A stretch of DNA of 64,000 nt from Adineta vaga (Eukaryota; Rotifera), in assembly GCA_021613535.1 (NCBI GenBank), contig CP075492.1, forward strand, positions 12,648,001 to 12,712,000. Reading direction: 5' to 3'. The first letter of the stretch is position 1; every line of letters starts with the position of its first letter. The notes below the pieces were generated by a model. The model searched no databases. It saw nothing but the letters and a program-made list of their open reading frames with translations, and was not told the origin of the DNA. Made by a program: the position numbers and the translations under genes. Below are positions 1 to 11,757 of this stretch, piece by piece.

Positions 1-2885
1 GAATTAAGAATTAAAGTCTTAAAAAAGAAAAAGAAGATACATTGGTTCTTAGAAAAGATTAATAATTTGATCTGTCAATAATATGATGTAAGAATAAGTG
101 TCATCTTAGTGATGACCTATGATATATCTCTTTCGAATGTCAATAGGATGTCTTACAAATACACAAAAAAAATTCTATTGTTTTCAATTGGAAACAAATG
201 CCTTTTTTGTTGGTATAAGAAGAAATCAATAGATTTCTTATGTGTTAACAAATTTCCTTTGTTGGTCATTTTATGTTAACTGATATATGATATAGGTCGT
301 TACATTGTCTGCTCATCTTTCATGAGGTTCAATGCTTATGCAAATGAGCCTTGAACTTCCTTTTAATTTAAATGGATTTAGGCGACAAAGCATTATGAAT
401 AAGACTTGTAATAAACTGATGATGCAATCTCTAAGAATAAGTAAAAGCAATGACGCCAAACTAAATCTCAATTGACACCTCGATGATGAGAAAAGAAATG
501 ACAGAAAGACGAACGAACATGTATGAAAAAAAGGAAAGAAAAGAAGAAAGAAAAGAAAGGAAATTTTTTTTCTTTCGAGCTATGAGATGTATTTTCATTA
601 TTACCAGAGAAATACAAAATTTCATCATTTGACTGATTCTTGTTTTACTACATCTACGTACGTACATGTACAATATTTACACCAAATTACATCCAATTTT
701 TTTCCTCTTTCCTTCGCAGCTTTTTTTCTTTTATCAATGAACAAAAGTCGGTAGATTGCCGTCCTCGAGAAATAAGATCTTGCCTATGGCGATGTCAACA
801 ATCTCGTTCCTTTTACTAATATGTACGTATGTATGGATTTATGAGGATATTCATTATCAAACTCTTTTTTTTTTCTTCTTTACTAGAGTTGATTATCAAA
901 TTTTATAATAGACAAGAATAAAACATACATATATAAGCACGTACACCTACATTCATATAACTACCAGACAAACATAAAGATCTTATATTCATACGCCTGA
1001 AAAAATAAAAGCTCGCTTTCTGTCCAGTATTCCAGTATGTATAAATATATTTATCTTATATTATTTCACACTTACTCTAATACTAAATTGCATTTCTCTG
1101 ATCTTAAAGTCTTACATTTATTCTTCGTCTTATTATTCAATCTGACTTTTAGGTAATACCTCTCATTTTTCTTTTTTTTTCATCGCTTATGAATAGCAGT
1201 TGACTAAATTATAACATCTGTATAAAAATGTTTCATTTTGCCTATCAATTGATTCAAATAACTTATTCCTTTTTTTTCTTCTTCTTCTTCTAATTCGAAA
1301 GAAGAAAAAGTCATCTTTCTAATTATATAGTTTAGTTGGCTAGGAAAGATTTCTTGAGATACATTCATGTACAAATTGGCTCATTAGATAGATATATACA
1401 TATATGTATGTAGATGTGATGCAATTTGAAAATAGTTTTTAATTGAAAAAAATTGAAGATGACCATTGCGAAGAAGAAGAAGAAGAAGAAAAAAATTGCT
1501 CATGCGATTCACATTATTGAACGATATATTTTGAAGATAAGTACATCGCGGCTGAAGATTGATCATAAATGATTCAAATGCATGATAAAAGAGAACGAGA
1601 AGGAGAGAAAGAATAAGTTTATCAATGTCTACACAAGCAATTATATTTTCTAATAGTTGTACATTTTCATTGTTTTATTTGATCAAATTCTCAATTGTCA
1701 CAACAAATAAAATTAAATGAACCGTAGAGAATGACAATGTAATGAGAATATGAAACAATTCAATTATAAGTTTCTTACATCATTAGTTTATTTTCGTCGA
1801 TATGTTCCGTTTTCAATCTTTTCTTTCGTACATCAGTAAATAAAACACCTTGATTATTTGAATATTTGTATAACATGTGTAAGGTTTCTCCAACGGTTGT
1901 TATTCATTATTCAAACATCCTGCCAGAGAAAGAGAGAGAGAGAAAAACATAGAGGTAAGCAAATGAAAAAAAAAGCAAAATCAATTGTTTTCTCTTTCTA
2001 ACAGTGATCATTTTCACTTTCACCTTCTAATCGCTTCATTGTCACGTTTAATCGTTAAACTTCTTGATTGTTTTCTTCACGCATTTTTGCTATTTTCAAC
2101 ACATCTTTTCCGACGAATGATTCGAACATCAGAGATGAAAATAGATACGTGACAAATGGCTATGATCATTTAGTTTCTTCCGTCAACTAACTTTTCATGT
2201 CCATCAAGATTTTTCTCAAGGTTAATGTTGTTGGTAGGTATGAAACAAACATTCTTCAAATCGTTTCGACATTGATCAGTATAGTTTCTTTTCAAATTTT
2301 CAAGTAGAAATTGTCTTGTTTAGTAAATCTTTTCAAAATCAGAGATGATCTTGTTTAAAGAACCTCCTCTTTCGTCTTTTTTTCTCTCTTCATTTTAGTC
2401 AATAATCAATCGTTGAACTTTTGCAGCATAATTCATGTTTATATAAATTACCCTTCAAGATTTCATTCGACGCGAAAAAAAAACTGAGAAGGTGTGTTAC
2501 ATCCACACGTATGAAGTATAGACACACTTGAAACGATTCACTGTCGCTGAAGTGATGGTAAAGAAGTAGAAAAAGAAAGCGAGTAAGAGAAAAAGAGAAC
2601 AAAAATGATCTCAAATTTTGCATCTCACACTGCTGATGGGAATGACTAGAGATGTGCGTAATCATCTGAACATAACTTAAACAAAAGAAAGGCAGTCTGA
2701 ATTGAAAATAAGTACGAATTTAAACAAAAGAATAAAAGTGAGGGGTATTGATCTAAAAAGAAATTCTTACTTATAGTCATTTAGTTTTCAAATATGAAGC
2801 AATGATATAATTCATTTTTTTCTCTCTTCATTTCTTTAGATTTGATTGATGATCATTTCTTTCACAAACGGTGAGCACACTCATC
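1..2885. other. AT-rich region with no supported gene
   Basis: No coding run here has splice-consistent neighbours or a recognisable domain. The few open frames are short, rich in Ser/Phe/Leu/Lys from homopolymer tracts, and look random. A GAA trinucleotide run lies at about 1470-1491. The last few hundred bases probably hold the promoter and 5' UTR of the cadherin-like gene that starts at 2886. Confidence 0.6.
1470..1491 (+). repeat. (GAA)n microsatellite
   Basis: About seven uninterrupted GAA units in non-coding DNA. Similar GAA runs occur at about 19425-19448, 40993-41016 and 63533-63552. Confidence 0.85.
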
Positions 2886-5800
2886 ATGAACGAATTTCTT
2901 CTGATTCTACTTCTAACAATTATCACAAGTCAGACACAAGGTATAGTCTTTCATCCACTTAGACAACAACGAAATAGTTCAAGAAGACTGATTGACTAGA
3001 TATACATATATGAGAGAGTTGATTTAATCAGTATTCATCGATGATTGTTATGAAAATGAATGAAGTAGGATAAAATATGTCAATAAACAGAAGACTATTG
3101 AGTGACTTTAATATTTTAATGAAATCTTTAAACACGTTTTATTGAAAAAGAAAACTTCTATATGGTTTCATAAAAAAAATTGTTTAATTAAGGTCAACCA
3201 TGTACACTTCAATTTCTCCCTGCACTTCAAATCATTACAATGTCTGAGGATACGCAACCAGGAGATCTTGTTGCTCGTCTACAAATTACTGGTACTGCAT
3301 CCGAAATCTCTACTCGACTTGTTTATAATAGTTCAGAAGTGAAAACAAACGGAACAGAATATTTCACATTGAATTTTACTAATCTTTATTTGCGTTCGTG
3401 TAAGTTTTTGATTGAATTGACTAAATAATGAAATTTTCTATTGTTTCAATTAGCTCTTGATTACGAATGGTGGTCAACAAATAATTATCCAAATCCATTT
3501 CGTTTCATTGTGGAATGTACAGTTTTAGCAGATCAAACACGGCGAAATATTGATTTTCAATTGGATCTTATCGATGCTAATGATAATCCACCGAGATTTA
3601 ATCAATCAATCTATCAAATCAATATATCAGAAAAAACAGCGATCAATACGATTGTATCAACAGCAATTTCAGCATATGATCTAGATTCCGGCACCTATGG
3701 CATGTTTTCATATTATCTTTCAAATAATTCATCACCATATGATGTAAGTCATTGACTATTTTGAAGTATTTGTAAAAAAAATGTTTGTTTTTTAGTCTTA
3801 TTTTCAATTATTAAGTACGAAAAATGCCGGTTTAATTCTTGTCAAAACGCTTGATTATAATTCGATGATTCCAAATTTTAATCTATCGATCATTGCACAA
3901 GTAAAACTAACAATTTTCTTTCCAATCTCATGTATTTAATCGTAGGATATTTCCAATTCTTCACTTTCATCTCAAGCAACTCTGTCCATTCATATTATTG
4001 ATGTAGATGATCTAAATCCTGCTTTTCTTTCATCATCCTATAATCTCAATATTTCCATTAATACAACAATTGTATGTTTAAAAATCGTCATAAATTTTAC
4101 GAAGGTACAAAAAAACAAATGATTGTTACTTTTTTTTAGGGTTCAGAAGTTATACCCAATCAAGGTCGAATCTTTGCATATGATCAAGATTTAGGAATCA
4201 ATACAACGATTATTTATTCGATATTAACATCAAGTTAGAGAATACTTTTCGTTTGTTTTCATATTTAAATCGTTTATTTTAGATATCTATTTGACAATTA
4301 ACAATCGTACTGGTGTTATTACACTCCAACGCGAATTCAATTCTACAATACAATTTGATCTTTTAATTAAAGTAAAGTTTACTACAATTGAAATGTGTTA
4401 TATCATGTTTTTTTTCCTACTCGAAATTAAGGCAGAACAAATTGATAATTCTAATCGATCTGTAACGACGATTTTACATGTGAATATCTTTGAAATTAAT
4501 CTTTATCCTCCAAGTTTTTTCAATTCTCCTTATTCAATGTTTGGATATTTATCGAATAATATTGATCAAATACCAATTTTCAATGGAACTGTCATTGATA
4601 ATGATGCAGTAAGAAGAAATCTTTCTTCTATAAGAAAAAAAATATGAATATTTTTATATAGTTACCAAGATTAAGTTATGGATATAGTTGTGATTCTTCA
4701 TTACTCTATTTAAATATTAAAAAAACCAGGTAAAAAACATGTCTATGAAAGAATAAGTATATGATTATGATCTTTTTATGTATAGTCTTCGTGATTTTCA
4801 AATTCGACCGATTTATTTTCAAACACTTCCTGTTTGTCAACCATGTTTATGTGTATTGAATGTTTCGGATGGACTTTATGTAAGTTTCAATCGTTTATTA
4901 TATTTTTATAATTGTATTCAATTTAATTTAGTCAAGTCAAACAAATCTTAATGTTCGTCTTTATACACCGATTTCATTTGCATTGAATTCCTATGTATTC
5001 TCAGCTGATTATCCATTGAGTGATCCGACTATTACGATCGGTCAGATTCTGGTAGATTATTTGATAACTAACAATTTACTTTTATTTACTCAATCATCTT
5101 CTTTAGATTAACACTGATTCACTCTGCTCAGTGCAATATTCTCTCCTTGGTTCATCAAGTGCTGTCTTTTCAATTTCTTCCAATGGTAATATCACATGGA
5201 CAAATCTATTGTCACCACCAACTCAAGAAGTTTATCAATTTGAAGTTTTCATTCGACAAAATTGTTCATTACTATCGATGAATATATCTACCGATGTGAT
5301 TGTAACTATTCGTAATTTTCCCTCTTCAATTCCTTCTTCAACGTCAACATCATCACGACTTGATAATGGCACAATCTATGCTATTATTGGAAGTGTTGGT
5401 GCATTTATATTAATTATTGTTGCAGTTCTATTTATTATTATTTATTATCATATTCAACGTGCTAAACAACGTGTACCACCATTTTTTAAAATACGAAAAT
5501 CTTCTCCAGCACAAGGTTTAACATTTTTCAAATCGAAAAGTCCATTAAATGATTCGTCACCATATACATTAGGTGTTCGAGATGATGATTCATCAAATAG
5601 CAGTAGTGATCATACATCCTCATCACCATTAAATAATCGTCTTCTTTCTGGACGTTATAAAGTCAATGAATTACCTGTTAATACAACTATTGAAGAATTA
5701 TTATCATCGTATGATAATCGTTCGACAAGTAGTTCATCGAGTTCATCAGGTGGAGGTGAACATGGTATGACATCGAATACAGGTTCATTTCGTACAGTTA

Positions 5801-6225
5801 TACGTGAAACTATTGATCATCAACAATTAGATACGATTAATGAAGATAGACAATGGATGAATAGTAATCTTGAACAAAGACGTACCAATAGTTTACGACA
5901 TCAAATTATTCCTGAAGATGCTATGGATATTATATCTGAATCTCATGAGGTAGATATTAGATTAAAATATCCTACTAATGCTTGTTTGACTTGCTTAAAT
6001 TCTAATTCAATTAATTCTCTGTGTTCTCATGCTTGTTCATTGTTATCGAGCATATCAACTCACTCATTGTTATCTTCCTCTTCCTCCTCATCATCAGGTT
6101 CGACAACCACTGTTGCTGCTTGTCAACAACAAACAACAACAACACCAACAGTTGAAGTAGGACATAACAGCTCTTGTAGTTTCGATTATGCTCGATTCAA
6201 TTTGATTGCTTCGACTCGTTGCTAA
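2886..6225 (+). CDS. Cadherin-like single-pass membrane protein
   Basis: Probably a calcium-dependent adhesion or recognition receptor. The start at 2886 gives a hydrophobic signal peptide (MNEFLLILLLTIITSQTQ). A ~250-nt intron follows and the next exon begins at 3193. Further exons are joined by ~55-nt introns. Cadherin linker motifs are visible: DANDNPPRF near 3570-3600, DVDDLNPAF near 4000-4025, and a degenerate NLYPPSF near 4497-4520. I count about four extracellular repeats, several with eroded Ca2+ ligands and many N-glycosylation sequons. One transmembrane helix lies near 5370-5450 (AIIGSVGAFILIIVAVLFII), followed by a basic stop-transfer stretch. The cytoplasmic tail of about 250 residues is very Ser-rich, with polyserine runs near 5725-5750 and 6070-6100. 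It has no recognisable classical catenin-binding box. Family assignment is firm; the subfamily (protocadherin-like or other) is not. It lies directly upstream of a beta-catenin gene on the same strand. Confidence 0.8.
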
Positions 6226-7324
6226 TTCTTGTAGTAGTAGTATTATTCATTTATTTGTTGTTGTTTTTGTTTTTCTATCTAACAAATGCTTGTAACTAAT
6301 AGATATCTGCATGATAGTTTTTAATTTCGATTAAATACATTGCAATATATTTCTTCTTTCAGTCATCCATCAGCGGCACAGGTACCGACGTTGGACTATC
6401 ACCATCAACGATATTACACCAACAGTCCAACTCGAGAAATGTTCTCAGTCGAAATTTAAATGAATATTTGACAGTATTTGTGTAAAGAGAAAGAGTAGAT
6501 TTTATTGAAGTCAATATTATGTTGTTTATTTTCGATAAGAATTCTTTCAAGTAAACGACACGTTTTATTTGTATTCATCTTTTTTTTGGTCTCTTTTGTT
6601 TCTTTTTTTTTCTTCTTATTACGAAATATTTGGTAAAAGATAGCTGCGATCTGAGTGATATACATTGGAACGAAAAATTGATTTGAAAATATACTTTCTA
6701 TGAAAGTCCTTCATATAATTGACGAGCGAATTTCTTTTCACCAGTTTGAAATTAGATGGGAGGTGTGGAATATGTCTCGTATAAAACATATTCATTTTTT
6801 TTATATCAATGTATTTCACACAATTGATGTAAAATGAAAAATGATGTAATATATGTAAAGTTGGTTCGATATACGATTGAAGCGGAAGATTCAATGGTAA
6901 GTGCTTTTTTTTTTGCTGGTGCAAAATGAAGTTGGAGAATGATTCGTGCAAACAACATTTCAAATAGAACGATTGTACAACTATAGTCTTCTGAATGATA
7001 AGAAATCTTTTTGCCTGCTTGTAATTAGTAATATCATGTCAATATGCGACATCTAATGTATATCAGTCTATTCTATTCTAATATTCGTCAGTCCGAAAAT
7101 AATTCTCCTTCCTTGCCGATTATTTTGATCCGAAATCAGTAAAAAATGTATAATTTATCGAGGAAAGATCTCTTCTACTTTATTTTGTCGAACAATTATT
7201 GTTCTGTTTATTTATTTTTTTTTTATAATTTGTTCAGTTTGTACATATTAAATGAACAATATGGCGAGCAATATCAACTAATATACACATCTACATATCC
7301 TTCCTTCGAGCTTATTCTTCACTG
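6226..7324. other. Spacer between cadherin-like and beta-catenin genes
   Basis: AT-rich, with 3' UTR material of the cadherin-like gene at the left (an ATTAAA-type signal near 6331) and the upstream region of beta-catenin copy 1 at the right. The minus-strand open frames here have no domain or splice support. Confidence 0.55.
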
Positions 7325-9725
7325 ATGCATTACGAATCATATCAAATGTCTACGACAATTACGAGTCGTCGTAATCAGCACGGCGCAGGCGGTGGAATCG
7401 ATGGTTATACTGCTCAAGATCATATCGATGCAAGTAATGCACAATTAAATTCAACACGAGCTCAACGTATTCGAGCAGCAATATTTCCTGAAATAGCTGA
7501 TGATAATAGTTCGAATAATGTACCATGTTCACCTATATCTCCAACGCAATTTCGTACTGGTCAAGCAACAGCTGTACAAAAACTATCTGAACCATCACAA
7601 CTATTAAAAAATGCTGTTAATGATATCATTAATTACAAAGAAGATGCAGAAATTACTGAAAAAGCACTTCCCGAACTTATTCGTTTATTAAATGATAATG
7701 ATCCACTTATTGCTGGACAAGCAGCATTAGTTTTACATACTTTAGCAAGAAAAGAAGCCAGTCGAATTGTATTATCCAGTTCACATATAGTACAAGCATT
7801 AATTCAAGCCATATCAAATCCACGTGCTACAGATGAAACACGTCGAGATGTTGCAGGAGTATTATATTGTCTTTCTCAATATAAACAAGGTCTTCTAATG
7901 ATTTTTAAAGCAGGTGGTATTCCAGTACTTGTTAAATTACTCGAGTAAATATCATTTAATTTGATTTGCGAAATTCCTCAATTGTTTATCTTATTTTAGT
8001 TCATGCAATGAATTTGTTGTTAATCATGCATTATCTACATTACATAATTTATTATTATATATTGAACAAGCAAAATGTGAAGTTATTTGTTGTGGTGGTG
8101 GTCAAAAAATGATTTGTTTATTAAATAATCCCAATCCAAAATTTCTTGCCATTCTTATCGATTGTCTCTATATGTTAGCATTCCATAATGAAGATATGAA
8201 ATTACTTATTGAATCAAGTAATGGTTCACAACAATTATTGCGAATTTTAGATATGACAAATTATGAGAAATTAGCTTGGACAACAACACGTCTTCTTCGA
8301 GTTTTATCTGCTAGTCCAACAATAAAAACAAATATGGTTGTGAAAAATACTGTACAAATCTTAGAAAAACAATTGTATCAACCAATTAGTTTACGTGTTC
8401 AACAGAATTGTTTACTGATTCTTCGTAATCTATCTGATCAAGCTGTTCAATTAGTTCGTAGATTACTTATCTTTTGTTTTAATTCTTAAGTGAAATTGTT
8501 TTATTTAGGAAAATCTTGATTCACTCATTCGTTTACTCATCGATCTTTTACGATCCAGTGATTTTATTACTGTTACATGTTCAGCTGGTATTCTTTCGAA
8601 TTTAACATGTAATCATCAATATAATAAAGCATTTGTTGTACAATCTGATGGTGTACATGCTTTGATCAATACATTACTTCAAGGTCATAATAAAGAAGAA
8701 CTTATTGAACCAACGATTTGTACATTAAGACATGTAACAAATCGACATTCACATGCAAATGAAGCACAAAATATCATTCGAAGTATGCATGGATATGTAC
8801 CTATTATTGATTTACTGAATCCAACATTATATTCTTGGCCAATAATTAAATCAACAATAAGTTTAATAAGAAATTTAGGTTTATCAAAAGAAAATCTACC
8901 CGCCTTACGTGAAGCAAATGCCGTAGAAAAATTAGTACAAATACTTATTCAAAGTTATGATCAATTAGAGCATCAAACAGCTCATAAACAATTCAATGAT
9001 AATTGTATTCCTATGAATGATATTATTGAAGGTTCTATTTGTGCATTACATGTTCTTGCAAAAGATCCACAAAGTCGACAGATGATAAGAAATTTAGATT
9101 CAATACCATTATTTGTTCAAGTAAGAACATGTCGAAGAGAACGAATAAAGAACGAAAGTTTTTTTTTTCCCGATTAGTGTCTTCGTGCACCAACAAATAT
9201 ACCAATTCAACGTGCAACAACAGGTGTTCTATGTGAATTAGTTAATGATCGAACATGTGTAGAATGTATTGAACAACAAAATTGTACACAAATCTTAACA
9301 GATTTACTTAAATCAAATGATGAGGGTGTTGGTTAGTTGAATGAGTTGTTTTGTTTTTTTCTTCATGATAAAAAAGAAACGAATTTCTTGATCGTATTTC
9401 ATAGCAACATGTGCAGCTGCGATTTTATTCCGTTTGTCAGATGATAAACCATGCAATGATGGTGTGACAACATTTTATCGTGAAGAACATGGTGTTAAAA
9501 ATGTAAATATTTTATTCTTATTAAAACATTTACGAATCGTCTTCTTTTTAGCATTATCAACCGAAACCTGATCCTTATGCACGATCTTTTCGACGAACAC
9601 CACCACCAATGCATGATGCACCTATTATTAGTTATTACACATCGGAAAGTTCACCTGTTAGTGGTTTAATCGATAATCCCAATTGTCAAGGAGGAGGAGG
9701 TGCTTGGCTTGATAGTGATCTGTGA
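7325..9725 (+). CDS. Beta-catenin/armadillo, copy 1 (adhesion-competent type)
   Basis: Armadillo-repeat scaffold of cadherin junctions and Wnt signalling. Reconstructed exons are 7325-7944, 8000-8453, 8509-9120, 9178-9331, 9405-9502 and 9552-9725, giving about 703 residues (human beta-catenin has 781). Residues ~40-58 carry RAQRIRAAIFPE, matching the alpha-catenin-binding helix of beta-catenin. The armadillo repeats follow, with IFKAGGIPVLVKLL, the Lys of NEDMKLL (human K312 position), NYEKLAWTTTR (W383 and R386 positions), ILSNLTCNHQYNK (N426 and K435) and LRHVTNRH (H470). The protein ends GGAWLDSDL, closely matching the AWFDTDL PDZ-binding end of beta-catenins. No DSGxxS phosphodegron is present in the short N-terminus. 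The tail after the last repeat is short (~60 residues). A cyclophilin gene starts 235 bases downstream on the same strand. The family call is very firm; the adhesion bias is inference from motif content. Confidence 0.93.
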
Positions 9726-9960
9726 AAACATTGCTTTTTCAAAATCGAAATATTTATACGTAGATAGATAGTTTTTATATATTATATACTTATATCTCAG
9801 GGATTTAGGTATTTATTTTAATCGATCTAATTATTTATTCATTTAGTTTTCAATCTCAGACAGATATATTTATATTTGCTCAAAACATTTTTAGTTTTTT
9901 TTTATCTAATAAAATTTCGTATTATTGCAGATCATTGAATTCTATTGATAATACATCATC

Positions 9961-10921
9961 ATGGCTCGATCGAAATGTTTCTTGTATGATAACGTGTTAT
10001 CTCAATTTGAATAAAACAACTAAGTTATTCTTCTTTGTTTTGTCATTTAGCGATGTTAATGTTGATGATAAACCATTGGGACGAATTTTATTTCTCGTAA
10101 GTCAATTGAAATATTATTTATAATGGCGATATTCTGTTTTTGTTTTCTTTTCAATTAGCTCTATAATGATGTTGTACCTAAGACAGCAGGTATGAAGATA
10201 AAACGAAATGTTAAACTGAAAGATTTGATTTTGAACTATAGAAAATTTTCGTGCTCTCTGTACGGGTGAACGAGGTTATGGATATAAAGATTCAACTTTT
10301 CATCGAGTAATTCCTCAATTTATGTTGCAAGGTGGTGATTTTGAACGACAGTAAATTAATATTGTTTTCTAAGAATTATTTATTGAAATTATGTCATCTA
10401 TTTTAGTAATGGTACTGGTGGATATAGGTAAGTAAGATTCCGATGATATAATGATAAACTCTTAATTATTGAATTAATTAGTATTTATGGAGGTAAATTT
10501 GCCGATGAAAAGTATGTAGTTTTAAATATGATTAAGTGAAAGAATATTATGTTGTTGTATATCATTAGTTTTCAACTTAAACATACAAAAGAAGGTTTAC
10601 TTTCGATGGCTAATGCTGGCAAAAATACGAATGGTATTGATTTCTTTTCTATTGCAAAAGAAAACGTGTCGGACATTTTCATTTAAAATTTAGGTTCACA
10701 ATTCTTTGTTACCACTGTTCAAACACCGTGGCTTGATGGTAAACATGTATGTATAGCGAGATATACTTCGTTTTTTTTTAATATTTTCTTATTCATAGGT
10801 TGTCTTTGGTGAAGTTACGGATGGTATGGATATTGTTCGTAAAATCGAAGCTTTAGGTTCACAATCAGGCAAAACACAAAAACGTATTACAATTGCTGCT
10901 TGTGGTGAATTAGATCGTTAA
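9961..10921 (+). CDS. Cyclophilin-type peptidyl-prolyl isomerase, copy 1
   Basis: Catalyses cis-trans isomerisation of peptidyl-proline bonds in the cytosol; typical single-domain cyclophilin A size (~165 residues). The first exon is only 23 nt (9961-9983). Its splice to 10051 restores the frame and reads [20 protein letters not shown]. Further exons run from 10159 and 10242, then several tiny exons, to the stop at 10921. The catalytic block [15 protein letters not shown] (active-site Arg, Gln, Phe) is present, as are [17 protein letters not shown] and the ligand-pocket Trp in TPWLDGKH. The residue after GGDF is Glu where most cyclophilins have Thr. The gene lies 235 bases after beta-catenin copy 1, with a splice-acceptor-like ttattgcag about 30 bases before the ATG. 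It is paralogous to the cyclophilin at 14402. Confidence 0.92.
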
Positions 10922-11757
10922 AGATCATGCTCAATTTTGACTCATTCTTCAAATTATTCTCGCATATGCATGTTTTTTTACTCACCTTCAGTTTCATATA
11001 TAATGAGTATGATGATGCTTTATAGTGTTACCTAGATCGCGTGTTAGTAGAAGAAAGTGAATGATTGATAACCCTGTTACGTACACATCGTTATTATTGA
11101 TTATGTTTAGATGAAATTTTAAACAATAAAGATAGCAAACGTTTTTCTTTTTCTCAATTGAATCCATTTGATCAATGAACATGTCAAATAAAATCTTGAT
11201 AGCATATTAGTTCAATGATTAAAAAAAATCTTTCATTCTCGGAAGAGATGATGAATATTTCCTGACGTGAATCTCGTTGTTTCCTGACGATAGATGGCAT
11301 TAAACTCATAGTAATTGCGTTTAATTCATGAAGTCATTTCAAATAGATGACTTCGTATGATTTTTCAAATGAAAAAAATAAAAAAATAAAAAAAATCATA
11401 CGAATGATTTTTACGATTTAAATAAAATAGAGAGGACACAATGTTAACAAGTTAGATAATTATTCTTTTCATTGGTTAAGAACAAACAACGCTGGCTACA
11501 TATCGACATCCGAACAGACAAAGAACGACCGCCGTGTCGGTCGTTTCTTGTTCTTCATCTCGTTTCCATTTTCTACTTTTTTTCACTCGGCTTCATCACA
11601 AACGCACACATCTAACAAATTTAGGTAAGAATAATGAACGCATACCGTAATGCATTTCTCGAGCACATAATAAAAGAGAAGAGAGAAAAACGCACTAATA
11701 GAATAACGAACATCTATCATTTTATTCTTGCACTTTCTTTTTAACCAGATAGTAATC
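10922..11757. other. Spacer and 5' region of beta-catenin copy 2
   Basis: No coding gene. It holds a 14-bp inverted repeat at 11352-11365/11391-11404 and a short GC-rich hairpin at 11525-11544, unusual in this AT-rich setting. A good donor (gtaaga, 11624) and an acceptor (ttttaaccag) ten nt before the ATG at 11758 suggest a non-coding 5' UTR exon ending near 11623 and an intron of about 125 nt. Confidence 0.5.
11352..11404. repeat. 14-bp perfect inverted repeat, 25-nt loop
   Basis: TTCGTATGATTTTT at 11352-11365 is the reverse complement of AAAAATCATACGAA at 11391-11404. The loop is A-rich. A second, smaller inverted repeat (GAAGTCAT/ATGACTTC, 11330-11337/11347-11354) overlaps its left arm. 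Function unknown; it could be a relic of a small terminal-inverted-repeat element. Confidence 0.7.

Noticed and set aside
461-2665. Minus-strand open frames in the first 2.9 kb
   Set aside because: Short, driven by poly-Phe/Ser/Leu/Lys from A/T runs, no start context, splice partners or domain.
6359-6963. Minus-strand frames between the cadherin-like and beta-catenin genes
   Set aside because: Low complexity; overlapping in different frames; no splice-consistent extension.
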